Program-made: the position numbers and the translations under genes
Notes under the pieces: model-generated
What the model saw: the letters and a program-made list of their open reading frames with translations, nothing else
What the model was told of the DNA's origin: nothing
Database searches by the model: none
Part shown: positions 42,915 through 51,798 of the stretch, piece after piece
Layout: each line of letters begins with the position of its first letter
How positions within the stretch are numbered: position 1 is the first letter of the stretch
Assembly: GCA_016235555.1 (NCBI GenBank)
Contig: JACRKC010000074.1
Span: 56,524 to 120,523, forward strand
DNA length: 64,000 bases
Direction of reading: 5' to 3'
Source: Verrucomicrobiota bacterium
Lineage (GTDB): Bacteria; Verrucomicrobiota; Verrucomicrobiia; Opitutales; Opitutaceae

Positions 42915-43193
42915 AGCCCCGGAGCATCCGACCAAACCGCCATGGTTCGCACCCAGCATCGCTCGTTTCGTGGCACGGGTTTCCTGACCCGTGATTCCGT
43001 TCTCCACGGGTCAGGAGACCCGTGCCACCTCCCAACCAAACCGGAGCAAGCTCCGGGGCATTAGACCAAACCATCCATCATGTCCTCCCCACAATTCCCG
43101 GCTCTGGTAGCTGCGAGCGTAAGCGAGTGGTTTCTCGTCCACTCGCTCACGCTCGCGGCTACACCAACCAAGCCGGACCAAGCTTCGCGGTAT
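42915..43193. repeat. Two back-to-back shell-C elements with different cores
   Basis: This fills most of the 323-bp spacer between glycosyltransferases 1 and 2. The first element has shell CCCCGGAGCATCCGACCAAA (42919) and core arms at 42971-42993 and 43005-43027 (GGCACGGGTTTCCTGACCCG). The second has shell TCCGGGGCATTAGACCAAAC (43052) and core arms GTAGCTGCGAGCGTAAGCGA (43107) and TCGCTCACGCTCGCGGCTAC (to 43163), closed by CCAACCAAGCCGGACCAAGC. They share shell sequence with the copy at 25203. Confidence 0.85.
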
Positions 43194-43235
43194 CAAATCC
43201 ACCGCGAATAACGACTCGACCGCCATCGCCGCCCG

Positions 43236-45614
43236 ATGAACATCGCATCGCCATTGCGGCCCGAGGCCTCGTCGCAGTGGGGCCGTCGCCTCACGAGTCC
43301 GTGGGCGGCGCTCGCCGTGCTGGCGGTTTTTTTTGCCACGCTGCTGGGCGTGGCCCGCCGCCACTCGGCCACGATGGACGAGCCGCTCTACGCGACCGCC
43401 GGGTTCACCTATTGGAAACTCAGCGATTACCGCATCCAGCCGGAAAACGGCATTTTGCCCCAGCGCCTGTTCGGCCTCGCCCTGCTCGCCGGAGATTTCC
43501 ACCTGCCGGCGGCCGAAACCGCCGCGTGGCGCGAATCGAAACAGTGGGAGATCGCCTACGAGTGGATTCATCAGGAGGGGCACGATACCACCGCGCTGCT
43601 CTTTCGCGGACGCGCCGTCGCCGCGTCCCTCGCGCTCGCCCTCGGCGCCGTGGTCTGGCTGTGGTCCCGCCAGATCTTCGGCCCGATCGGAGCGATGCTC
43701 TCCCTTCTGCTCTACGTCCTGAACCCGACGATCCTGGCCAATGGCGCGCTCATGACCTCGGACGTGGGCAGCGCCTTGTTTTTTCTGCTGGCCCTGTGGG
43801 CCGCGACCCGCGCGCTGCACGATCTCTCCCCGCCGCGGGTCCTCGCGAGCTCCGTCGCCCTCGGCGCGCTCTGCACGACGAAGGTGTCCGCCGCGCTCCT
43901 TGTTCCCGTGCTGCTCGTGCTGGTGGTCCTGCGCGCGCTCGACGGCCGCCCGCTCGCCCTCGGCCGTTTCGGCCGCGCGGATACCCGCGGGAGCAAAGCG
44001 CTGGCACTGGCCGGCGCCACGCTCGCCCACGCCGTCGTCGCACTGGCGGTCATCTGGGCGGCCTACGGGTTTCGTTTCTCCGCCTTCGCCGGATCCGCGA
44101 CGCGAGCGGCCCGCTTCGAACACCCGTGGGAATGGGCGTTGGACAAGCCCGATCACCTCGCGCTGCTCGATCAGCTCAACCTCGACCCCGCCACCCACCG
44201 GCGCGCCCGGGAGCATTTCGAGCGCCGCGGCGTCGCCTTTCACCGCTGGTCGCACGACGCGCTCGTCGCGCTGGAGGAGGTGCGCCGCACGGTGCTGACG
44301 ACCGAACAGGGCGCGCGATTGGAGGCGCTCCGGCGTGCGGCCCCGCCGACGCTGGTCACACGGGCCGCCGAGTTCGCACGCAGCCACCGGTTGCTGCCCG
44401 AGGCATTCATCTTTGGCGCCTGCCACGTGTGGATCCTCTCGCGGGAACGCACCGCCTTCTTTCGCGGCGAAGTGCGGACCACCGGCTGGCGCGGGTTCTT
44501 TCCGTTTACCTTCCTGGTCAAAACTCCCCTCGCCACCCTCGCACTCCTGGCGCTCGCGGCGATTGCCGCGCTGCGCCTCGCGCGGCCCGGAATGCGGTCG
44601 GACGCGTTGATCGGCCTCTGGCAATCGACGGCCGCGTTGTGGCTGTTTCTCGCGATCTACTGGCTCAGCGCGATCGCGAGCCACATCAACATCGGACACC
44701 GGCACATCCTGCCCACCTATCCACCGCTGTTCGTGCTCGGAGGCCTTCTGGCAGTGCCGTTGGTCCGTTCGTCCGCCGATCCCGCCCGGCTCACGCTGCT
44801 TGCACGCCGCGCCTTCGCCGGCCTCGCCGGCCTGTGCTTTCTCGTGCTCGGCGTCGAGATGGTCGCATGGTTTCCGAGCTATCTCGCCTACTTCAACGGC
44901 CTCGTCCGACCGGCCCGTGCGTATCGCCACCTCGTCGATAGTTCGATCGACTGGGGCCAGGATTTGCCGGCCCTGCGGCGCTATCTTGATCAACACCGAA
45001 ATCCCCAGCCCGCCTATCTGGCCTACTTCGGCATCGCCAACCCCGCGACCTACGGCATCACCGTGCCGTTGATCTACGGCAACGGCGGCTTCGCTTCCGC
45101 CCGCACTCCGCCGATGCGCATCCTGCTCGGCGTTTCGAAGGACCAAGACCTCGCTGCCATCCAGTCCTTCGTCCTTCGCGAGCCGAGCTACGATGCGCGC
45201 GTGCTCGCGACGGTGGAAGTCGGCGGACAATCCGGCACCCTCTTGCTGCAACAACCCTCCGCGCTGCGCCTCACCGGCGGCACTTACTTCATCAGCGCCT
45301 CGTTTGTGCAACCGGTGGCGGAGTGGGAGGCCTATGGCCCATGGAGCACCGCGCACGAGGCCACCTACCAGCAGCTCCGCGCGACCGTCGCGCCGCTGCT
45401 GTCGGACGACCTCCGGCAACGCGCCGCCGCGCTTCCCTCCCGCTCCACCGACGAGTGGTTGCGCGCGCTGGGTCGTCACGCGGAATATCGCTTCGCCCGC
45501 CTCACCGCCTTTCTCCGCCAGCGCGAGCCCGACGACACCATCAACTACTCGATCCTCGTCTACCAACTCACCGACGCTGACATCGCCCGCGCCGTCGACG
45601 GGCCACCGCCATGA
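43236..45614 (+). CDS. GT-C family (GT39-like) membrane glycosyltransferase, paralogue 2
   Basis: A 792-residue paralogue of the preceding glycosyltransferase, co-linear throughout. The acidic pair is in SATMDEPLYATAGFTYW (Asp48, Glu49). Core segments read SHINIGHRHILPTYPPLF and DSSIDWGQDLPALRRYL, and the C-terminus INYSILVYQLTDADIARAVD. It starts MNIASPLRPEASSQWGRRLTS with a hydrophilic N-terminus before helix 1. Its last four bases overlap the next gene (ATGA), so it is translationally coupled to the lectin-like protein and the esterase after it. This suggests a link to cell-surface glycan or to the secreted enzymes. Confidence 0.85.
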   Translation: MNIASPLRPEASSQWGRRLTSPWAALAVLAVFFATLLGVARRHSATMDEPLYATAGFTYWKLSDYRIQPENGILPQRLFGLALLAGDFHLPAAETAAWRESKQWEIAYEWIHQEGHDTTALLFRGRAVAASLALALGAVVWLWSRQIFGPIGAMLSLLLYVLNPTILANGALMTSDVGSALFFLLALWAATRALHDLSPPRVLASSVALGALCTTKVSAALLVPVLLVLVVLRALDGRPLALGRFGRADTRGSKALALAGATLAHAVVALAVIWAAYGFRFSAFAGSATRAARFEHPWEWALDKPDHLALLDQLNLDPATHRRAREHFERRGVAFHRWSHDALVALEEVRRTVLTTEQGARLEALRRAAPPTLVTRAAEFARSHRLLPEAFIFGACHVWILSRERTAFFRGEVRTTGWRGFFPFTFLVKTPLATLALLALAAIAALRLARPGMRSDALIGLWQSTAALWLFLAIYWLSAIASHINIGHRHILPTYPPLFVLGGLLAVPLVRSSADPARLTLLARRAFAGLAGLCFLVLGVEMVAWFPSYLAYFNGLVRPARAYRHLVDSSIDWGQDLPALRRYLDQHRNPQPAYLAYFGIANPATYGITVPLIYGNGGFASARTPPMRILLGVSKDQDLAAIQSFVLREPSYDARVLATVEVGGQSGTLLLQQPSALRLTGGTYFISASFVQPVAEWEAYGPWSTAHEATYQQLRATVAPLLSDDLRQRAAALPSRSTDEWLRALGRHAEYRFARLTAFLRQREPDDTINYSILVYQLTDADIARAVDGPPP

Positions 45615-46531
45615 ACTCCCGACCCGTGCTCCGTCCGGCGCTCGCGCTGCTGGCCGTCCTCACTGCGGCCTTCCTCACCGCGGCCGAAACGTCCGCCGGC
45701 CTCGCCGCCCGCTACCCCGGCGACCGCGGTCTCGCGCGCGATCCCGCGGTGTTGTTCGCCGATGATTTCGAATCCGGCGACCTCCAGCGGTGGGACGAGC
45801 TGCGCGGCCGTCCACTCGTCGTCACCTCCGCACCGCACACCGGCCGCTCCTGCGTCGAGATGGAGATGGTCCGCGGCGTGAACACCGGTTGCGACGCGAA
45901 GAAGTGGTTCCACCCCGGCGCCGACACCGTGCACGTGCGTTTCTACGTGAAGTTTTCCGCCGGCTACCGCTACAGCCACCACTTCGTCTGGCTGCTGGCG
46001 AATCAGCGCGCCAACAAATGGTCCGCCTTCGGCAAAGCCGGCCAGAAACCCGACGGCACTTATTTCTCCACCGGTATGGAACCGTGGTTCGCCTGGGGTG
46101 CGAATCCCCCGCCCGGCGAGGTCAATCTCTACAGCTACTTTCTCGACATGGAGCGCGACCCCAAGATGGACAAATACTGGGGCAACGGCTTCTTCCCGCC
46201 CGGCCCCGGCAAGGGCACCGCCGCGGGACCGTCGCGCGCCATCCCCGCCCTCGACCGCTGGCAGTGCTGGGAGTTCATGATCCAGGCCAACACCGCGCCC
46301 GGTGTCGCCGACGGCAAACAGGCCATGTGGCTCGACGGAAAACTGGTCGGCGAATTCACCGGAATCCGCTGGCGCGATGATCCGCAACTGACCGTGAACT
46401 GCCTCTGGCTCGAGCACTACGGTTTCGATCCCGGCGATCCCACGAAAGGTCACTGGCCCGAGCGGCAGACCGTGTGGTTCGACGATGTGGTTGTCGCGCG
46501 CACCTACATCGGTCCAATGTCCCCGCCATGA
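45611..46531 (+). CDS. Secreted beta-sandwich (lectin/polysaccharide-lyase-like) protein
   Basis: A 306-residue secreted protein. The signal peptide is at residues 9-25 (ALALLAVLTAAFLTAAE). The mature region begins VLFADDFESGDLQRWDEL, a common opening of concanavalin-like jelly-roll domains. VHVRFYVKFSAGYRYSHHF and WQCWEFMIQANTAPG continue the sandwich, and QTVWFDDVVVARTYIGP closes it. Its reaction cannot be assigned; binding or cleaving an acidic polysaccharide is possible. It overlaps both neighbours by four bases (ATGA), placing it in an operon with glycosyltransferase 2 and the CE1-type esterase. Confidence 0.75.
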   Translation: MNSRPVLRPALALLAVLTAAFLTAAETSAGLAARYPGDRGLARDPAVLFADDFESGDLQRWDELRGRPLVVTSAPHTGRSCVEMEMVRGVNTGCDAKKWFHPGADTVHVRFYVKFSAGYRYSHHFVWLLANQRANKWSAFGKAGQKPDGTYFSTGMEPWFAWGANPPPGEVNLYSYFLDMERDPKMDKYWGNGFFPPGPGKGTAAGPSRAIPALDRWQCWEFMIQANTAPGVADGKQAMWLDGKLVGEFTGIRWRDDPQLTVNCLWLEHYGFDPGDPTKGHWPERQTVWFDDVVVARTYIGPMSPP

Positions 46532-47319
46532 AATCGCGCGCCCTGCCCCTCGTGGCGTTTCTCCTCACCGTCGCGTCCGTCTTCGCCGCCGATGCGCCCA
46601 CCCGTCGCGAGTGGACCATCGAAGGCGTGACGCGCGAAGCCCTTGTTTACGTCCCCGCCAGCGCCGCCACCCAGCCCGCTCCGGCGATCTTCGCGTTTCA
46701 CGGCCACGGCGGCAACATGCGCAACCCGGCGCGCACGTGGGCCTATCACCAACTCTGGCCCGAAGCTATTGTCGTCTACCCGCAGGGCCTCAACACCCCC
46801 GGCCGCCTCACCGATCCCGAGGGCAAGAAGCCCGGCTGGCAGCACGGCCCCGGCGCCGAGGGCGACCGCGACCTGAAATTCTTCGACGCCATGCTCGCCA
46901 GCCTGCGCAAAGAGTTCCGCGTCGACGACCGTCGCATCTACTCCACCGGCCACTCCAACGGCGGCGGCTTCACCTACCTCCTCTGGGCCGAGCGCGGTGA
47001 CCAGTTTGCCGCGATGGCCCCGACCGCCTCGGCCGCGGCGCAATCGCTCGCCAGGTTGAAACCCAAACCCGTGTGGCACCTCGCCGGGAGAAAAGACCCG
47101 CTCGTCAAATTCGAGTGGCAGGAGCAGACGATCGCCGCTCTGCGCAAACTCAACCAATGCGGCGAAGCGTCAGCCGCCGCCGGCCAACCGCTCACGACCT
47201 ACCTCTCGAAAATCGGCACCCCCGTCGTCACCTACATCCACGACGGCGGCCACGAATTCCCCGCCGCGAAGGCCTGCCCGCTCATCGTCGCGTTTTTCAA
47301 ACAGCATCCGAAGCCGTAG
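46528..47319 (+). CDS. CE1-type esterase (feruloyl esterase/PHB-depolymerase-like), secreted
   Basis: A 263-residue alpha/beta-hydrolase of the LpqC/polyhydroxybutyrate depolymerase-like group that includes feruloyl and acetylxylan esterases. The signal peptide is MKSRALPLVAFLLTVASVFAA. The oxyanion strand is IFAFHGHGGNM. The nucleophile elbow is STGHSNGGGFTYLLW. The acid is probably in GRKDPLVKFEW and the base His in YIHDGGHEFPAAK. The ATG at 46528 overlaps the upstream stop as ATGA. It likely removes ester substituents from plant polysaccharide outside the cell, matching the pectinesterase downstream. Confidence 0.88.
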   Translation: MKSRALPLVAFLLTVASVFAADAPTRREWTIEGVTREALVYVPASAATQPAPAIFAFHGHGGNMRNPARTWAYHQLWPEAIVVYPQGLNTPGRLTDPEGKKPGWQHGPGAEGDRDLKFFDAMLASLRKEFRVDDRRIYSTGHSNGGGFTYLLWAERGDQFAAMAPTASAAAQSLARLKPKPVWHLAGRKDPLVKFEWQEQTIAALRKLNQCGEASAAAGQPLTTYLSKIGTPVVTYIHDGGHEFPAAKACPLIVAFFKQHPKP

Positions 47320-47322
47320 CCC

Positions 47323-47390
47323 GTAGCGGCCGACGTGAGGAGGCCGGCCAGGTGCGCGCCGCGATCCAGCCTCGTCACCTCGGCTGCTAC
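47323..47390. repeat. Palindrome family 'gtagcggccgacgtgaggag'
   Basis: Left arm GTAGCGGCCGACGTGAGGAG (47323) pairs with CTCGTCACCTCGGCTGCTAC (ending 47390). It begins 3 bp after the esterase stop and lies upstream of the pectinesterase start. The other copy is in coding sequence at 31112-31180. Confidence 0.88.
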
Positions 47391-47432
47391 CCGTTCGCGC
47401 AACGCGCCCGCCACCCGCGCGTCAATCTCCCC

Positions 47433-48782
47433 ATGCGCCCCCTTTCGCTTCCCCGCCGCGTCCGCACCGCGCTCGGCTTGCTCGCGCTCACCGCCACCGC
47501 GCTCGCCCAGCCCGCCCCGCTCCCGGTCAAACCCGATCTCACCGTCGCCGCCGATGGCTCCGGTGATTTCACCACCATCCAGGCCGCCGTCGCCTCGATC
47601 CCACGCGACAACCGCGAGCGCCGCATCGTCTTCGTAAAAGACGGCACCTATCGCGAAAAAGTCCGCGTCGACGCCAGCTACGTCACCCTCCGCGGCCAGA
47701 GCCGCACCGGCACGCGGCTCGAATTTTCGCAGGGGATGAACGACTATCGCGCCAATCGCGGCGACACGCTGGGCCAGGCGGTGCTGAACATCAACGGCGA
47801 CGATTTCGTGCTCGAGAATCTCACCGTCGAAAACACCCACGGCGTCATCGGCACCCACGCCTTCGCCATCTACGGCCGCGGCGACCGCACCGTCATCCAG
47901 GACTGCGACGTGTTCAGCCAGGGCAACGACACCCTCTCCCTCTGGCGCACCGGCAACGGCCAGTTTTCCGAGGACGCCGCGAATCACTCCAGCCCCAACG
48001 GCCGTTACTATCACGCGCGCCTCAAAGTCCGCGGTTCCGTCGATTTCGTCTGTCCGCGCGGCTGGTGCTACATGACCGACAGCGAACTCTACGAGGTGAA
48101 CCCGAAGGCGGAGGCCGCCATGTGGCACGACGGCAGCCGCGACCCCGACATGAAGTTCGTCATGCGCCGCTGCCGCTTCGATGGCGTGGAAAACTGGGGC
48201 TTCGCCCGCTGGCACCACGACGCCCATTTCTACTTCGTCGATTGCACATTCTCGCAGGCGATGCGCGACCGCGCGCCCTACCGCGTCATCTATCCGCTCA
48301 ACGGCGGCGAAGCCACCGACGCCGACCGCAAGCGCAACGCCGAACTCGCCGCCACCAACGTGTGGGGCTACCGCGCCTACTTCCACCACAGCCACCGAGA
48401 GGGCGGCGACTACGCGTGGCACCAAGACAGTCTCGCGAAAGCCCCCGGCGCCCCGCGGCCCGAACAGATCACGGCCAAATGGACTTTTGCCGGCAAATGG
48501 GATCCGGAAAACCCAACCGGCCCCGCCGTAAAAACCATCTCCACCGCCGGCAACGAGATCACGGTCACGTTTTCCGAACCCGTCACCGTCAAGGGCCAGC
48601 CGCTCCTCATGCTCAGCGACAGCAGCGCGGCCGACTACAAGAGCGGCAGCGGCACCGACACCCTCGTCTTCACCACCGCCAACGCCTACGCCGCCCCCAC
48701 GCGGATCGATTTCAACGGCGGCGCGATCATCGCCACCGAGGCCGCAGCGGCGATACGCTTCGCTAGCGCCGCGCTGCCGTAA
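47433..48782 (+). CDS. Pectinesterase (CE8-like), secreted
   Basis: A 449-residue secreted pectin methylesterase-like protein that would remove methyl esters from polygalacturonate. The signal peptide is RTALGLLALTATALAQP. The hallmark start is LTVAADGSGDFTTIQAAVAS, then IVFVKDGTYREKV and VLENLTVENTHG. Active-site strands read QGNDTLSLWR (usual QDTL), GSVDFVCPRGWCYM (usual Asp-Phe-Ile-Phe-Gly) and GFARWHHDAHFYFVDC (usual Arg-Pro-Trp). The catalytic Asp and Arg positions seem kept, with family variation. A C-terminal Ig-like module (EITVTFSEPVTVKGQPLLML) follows from about residue 365. ATG 47433 is fixed by the signal peptide. Confidence 0.9.
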   Translation: MRPLSLPRRVRTALGLLALTATALAQPAPLPVKPDLTVAADGSGDFTTIQAAVASIPRDNRERRIVFVKDGTYREKVRVDASYVTLRGQSRTGTRLEFSQGMNDYRANRGDTLGQAVLNINGDDFVLENLTVENTHGVIGTHAFAIYGRGDRTVIQDCDVFSQGNDTLSLWRTGNGQFSEDAANHSSPNGRYYHARLKVRGSVDFVCPRGWCYMTDSELYEVNPKAEAAMWHDGSRDPDMKFVMRRCRFDGVENWGFARWHHDAHFYFVDCTFSQAMRDRAPYRVIYPLNGGEATDADRKRNAELAATNVWGYRAYFHHSHREGGDYAWHQDSLAKAPGAPRPEQITAKWTFAGKWDPENPTGPAVKTISTAGNEITVTFSEPVTVKGQPLLMLSDSSAADYKSGSGTDTLVFTTANAYAAPTRIDFNGGAIIATEAAAAIRFASAALP

Positions 48783-48797
48783 ATTGAGGCCACCCTG

Positions 48798-48910
48798 GGT
48801 GTGACTCAAACTGCGGTCATTTTCCGAATGCCTCGGTTGTAGCGGCGGTCTATGACCGCCGTCGTTGCGCCAAGGGGATTCGTTCGGCGGTCATAGACCG
48901 CCGCTACAAT
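48798..48910. repeat. Shell-A element with core inverted relative to the 12-kb copy
   Basis: Left shell GGTGTGACTCAAACTGCGG (48799) has the same orientation as at 12176. The 85-bp core at 48826-48910 is the reverse complement of 12203-12287 with three mismatches. No right shell arm is present. The broken PIN gene begins directly after it. Confidence 0.88.
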
Positions 48911-49356
48911 TCGAACTTCTTCGTGCGGTGGGGCGTCCAAATGCCCGGCACCGCCGAGGTAGTGCGGCTCCTCGAACTGCATCGGACCACCGCGCGGGGC
49001 CCTGTCGCCGTGACGTGGCTACGCTGGCTGGAAATCACGAACGCATTTCAGCAGATGGTCTTTGCCGCCCGCCAGGGGACAGGCATCAACCTCACGCCCG
49101 ACCAGCCGCGCTCGCGCTCGACCGGTTCGAGGAACACATGGCCGCCGGCGTGCATTTCCGCGAGGTTGCCCTTGCGCCGGGAACGCTCGTGCAACGGGCC
49201 GGCGAACTGAGCCTCCGGCACACCGCCAGCCACGGTTTTCGCGCCTACGACGTCGCTCACGTCGCGAGCGCCTTGCTGCTGGGCTGCGACGCGTTCTGGA
49301 GCTTCGATGCGAAGGCCAGCCAACTGGCGAAACGGGAGGGACTGAAAACCCTGTGA
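48911..49356 (+). pseudogene. PIN-domain (VapC-like) toxin remnant, truncated and frameshifted
   Basis: Two frames together spell most of a PIN-domain toxin. The first (to about 49105) reads TAEVVRLLELHRTTARGPVA, then VTWLRWLEITNAFQQMVFAA. The second, from 49105, reads ALALDRFEEHMAAGVHF, then TASHGFRAYDVAHVASALLL and CDAFWSFDAKASQLAKREG. The switch needs a one-base shift near 49100-49106. The expected N-terminus with the first catalytic Asp (DTS-type) is missing, and its place is taken by the right end of the palindrome at 48826-48910. No antitoxin gene is adjacent. A sequencing error could explain the shift but not the missing N-terminus. Confidence 0.8.
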
Positions 49357-49358
49357 GC

Positions 49359-49424
49359 GGATTTCACGGATGGACACCGCCCGTGATCCGGGAATCATCC
49401 GCGTCCATCCGTGCAATCCGCGGT
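49359..49424. repeat. Degenerate inverted repeat 'cacggatgga...tccatccgtg'
   Basis: Left TTTCACGGATGGACACCG (49362) pairs with CGCGTCCATCCGTGCAATCC (49400-49419). It is the same class as 53486-53583. The GTG start codon assigned to glycosyltransferase 3 (49411) lies inside its right arm. Confidence 0.8.
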
Positions 49425-51762
49425 CGATCTGATTCCTCCTACCGCTCCCTCGCCCGAGGTGGATCAGCCGTGGGCCCGGCGCCTCACCAGTCCCGCCGCC
49501 GCCGCCCTCGTGCTCACGCTGTTCTGGGCGGGCCTGCTTCTCAGCCTGCGCGATAAATCCGCGACGATCGACGAACCCGGCCACGCCGCCGCGGGCGCCT
49601 CTTACTGGAAGTTCCACGACTACCGGCTCGACAACGAAAACGGCAACCTGCCCCAGCGTTGGGTGGCTTTGCCGCTCGTGCTGGCCGGTTTTGAATTCCC
49701 GCCGACCACGTCGGAGGGCTGGCACAACGCCGAGATGTGGACTGTCGGCGACCAGTGGTTCAACACCCTGGGCCACGACACGACGCGCATGCTGCGGCTG
49801 GGGCGCGCCGCCGCCGGCCTGCTCGCCGTCGCGCTCGGAGCGGTCGTGTGGGCCTGGTCGCGCCAGCTCTTCGGTCCGGCCGGGGCGATGCTCTCGTTGC
49901 TCCTTTACGTGCTCGACCCCACCGTCCTCGCCAACGGTGCGTTGATGAAGGACGATATTGCGGGCGCGCTCTTCTTCCTCCTCGCGGCCTGGCGGGTGTG
50001 GGCGGTGTTGCACCAGTGCAGCGCACGCAACGTCCTGCTCGGCAGTCTCGCGGTGGCGGGTCTGTTCGTCTCGAAAATGTCCGCGTTTCTCCTCGTGCCG
50101 GCCGCCGCCATCATGATCGCAGTCCGGCTGGTCGAGCGGCGGCCGCTGGCCGTGACTTGGTGGGGCAACCTGACCCGTCGCCGCGCGCAAGTCGTCGCCT
50201 GGTCAGCCGCCGCGGTCGTCCACGTCGCCGTCACCGTGCTCGCGGTGTGGGCGCTGCACGGCTTCCGCCATGGCACGTTCGCCCCGGACCAGCCTGAGCC
50301 CCGCCGTCACATCCGCCCCTGGGAATGGATGCTCGAGCAGCCCAGCCATCGCGAACTCCTCGCCGCCCTCACGCTCGAACCGGCCCAACAGGAACGCGCC
50401 GCGCAGATCCTCGCCGCGCACGAGGTCACCCGCGACGAATGGACCTACAACACGGTCGATGCCCTCGCGGCGATCCGGCAGACCGTGCTGAACCCGGCTC
50501 AGGCCGCCCGCCTCGACCAGCTGCGGGCGCGGCCTCCGACCGGATTCGTCGCGCGGTCGATCGCCTGGGCGCGGGATCACCGCCTCCTGCCCGAAGCCTA
50601 CCTGTTCGGCTTGCTGCACGTCTGGCGATTGTCCCAAGCCCGCACCGCCTTTTTCAACGGCGAGGTCCGGGATCACGGCTGGCCCGCATTTTTCCCGTTC
50701 ACCTTTCTCGTCAAAACGCCGCTGGCCCTCTTCGGTGTCATCGCAATGGCCGGCGTGGCTCTCTGGCGCACCCGCCGCGAACGCGCGTGGTGGCTGGTCA
50801 CCTGCCCGCTCTGGGCGCTGCTGGCCGTCTACGCCGTCACGGCGATCCTCAGCCACCTGAACATCGGGCACCGCCATCTGCTGCCGGTGTATCCGCCCCT
50901 CTTTGTGCTCTGCGGCGCAGCCGCCCCCGGGCTTGCCACCGTTTCCAGCCGTTGGCTCTCGGCGCTGCCGGCGGTGTTGGTCGCGGCCCTCGGACTCGAA
51001 ACCGCCCTGCGCTTTCCGCACTACCTCGCCTACTTCAACGGTCTCGTGCGGCCCGCGGAAGCCTATCACTATCTGACGGACAGCTCCCTCGACTGGGGCC
51101 AGGACCTGCCGGGTCTGGCCCGTTATATCCGGGAGCGCCGGCCGCCTCCGCCCTACCACCTGGCTTTCTTCGGCATCGGCCGGCCGGAGTTTCACGGCAT
51201 CGAAGCCAAAAAGATCTACGGATTTCCCGGCTACGATCGCCGCCGTTCGCCGCCGGTCGGGCTGCTCATCGGCATCACGCCCAGCGCGGCACATCCCGTG
51301 GTCGCGCACTACCTCCAGGAACACCCCGACTACGATCCGGGCCTGCTCTTCGGCACCCAAGTCGGCGACAAACCCGCCGCCGTGCTCGTCAAGCGCGCCA
51401 GCGCCCTCCGCCTCGCCGGCGGCACGTATTTCATCAGCGCCACGCTCATCCAACCTTCGATGCCCCCGCTGGCGAGCGGACCGTGGGACGCCGCCAAGGA
51501 AACGCGCTACCAGCAGCTCCGCGCGACCGTCGCTCCCCTGTTGGTCGATGATCCGGAGACCCGCGGTCGCGCCTTGGGCCGGATGAACGCCTTCGAGTGG
51601 CTGAAGGTCTTCGACCAGTATGACCAGTTTCGCTTCGCCCGGCTCGCCGCGTTTCTGCGCACGCGCGAACCCGCCGATCTCATCCACTACACGATTCTCG
51701 TCTACCGGCTCAGCGACGCCGACGTCGCGCGCCTGCTCGACGGCCCGCCGCCGTTCCCCTGA
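49411..51762 (+). CDS. GT-C family (GT39-like) membrane glycosyltransferase, paralogue 3
   Basis: A 783-residue third paralogue. The acidic pair is in KSATIDEPGHAAAGASYW (Asp54, Glu55). Core marks are SHLNIGHRHLLPVYPPLF and DSSLDWGQDLPGLARYI, and the C-terminus IHYTILVYRLSDADVARLLD. The start is a GTG at 49411 inside a repeat arm, giving a first few residues (QSAVDL) of repeat origin. Another GTG at 49459 is possible. From QPWARRLTS onward it lines up with paralogue 2 (SSQWGRRLTS), which supports a start upstream of 49459. It is separated from the other two by the esterase, pectinesterase and the PIN remnant. Confidence 0.84.
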   Translation: MQSAVDLIPPTAPSPEVDQPWARRLTSPAAAALVLTLFWAGLLLSLRDKSATIDEPGHAAAGASYWKFHDYRLDNENGNLPQRWVALPLVLAGFEFPPTTSEGWHNAEMWTVGDQWFNTLGHDTTRMLRLGRAAAGLLAVALGAVVWAWSRQLFGPAGAMLSLLLYVLDPTVLANGALMKDDIAGALFFLLAAWRVWAVLHQCSARNVLLGSLAVAGLFVSKMSAFLLVPAAAIMIAVRLVERRPLAVTWWGNLTRRRAQVVAWSAAAVVHVAVTVLAVWALHGFRHGTFAPDQPEPRRHIRPWEWMLEQPSHRELLAALTLEPAQQERAAQILAAHEVTRDEWTYNTVDALAAIRQTVLNPAQAARLDQLRARPPTGFVARSIAWARDHRLLPEAYLFGLLHVWRLSQARTAFFNGEVRDHGWPAFFPFTFLVKTPLALFGVIAMAGVALWRTRRERAWWLVTCPLWALLAVYAVTAILSHLNIGHRHLLPVYPPLFVLCGAAAPGLATVSSRWLSALPAVLVAALGLETALRFPHYLAYFNGLVRPAEAYHYLTDSSLDWGQDLPGLARYIRERRPPPPYHLAFFGIGRPEFHGIEAKKIYGFPGYDRRRSPPVGLLIGITPSAAHPVVAHYLQEHPDYDPGLLFGTQVGDKPAAVLVKRASALRLAGGTYFISATLIQPSMPPLASGPWDAAKETRYQQLRATVAPLLVDDPETRGRALGRMNAFEWLKVFDQYDQFRFARLAAFLRTREPADLIHYTILVYRLSDADVARLLDGPPPFP

Positions 51763-51798
51763 CGGCTGACCCACGACCGCGGGCCCGATGGCCCCACG

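Noticed and set aside
41107..45566. Minus-strand open frames of 655 and 851 codons across glycosyltransferases 1 and 2
   Set aside because: The translations are antisense images of the glycosyltransferases, with periodic Arg/Glu/Gly content and no recognisable domain.
48865..49356. A single intact PIN-domain ORF starting at 48865
   Set aside because: Its first 75 codons are the palindrome plus the wrong frame of the gene. Only the C-terminal half matches a PIN domain.
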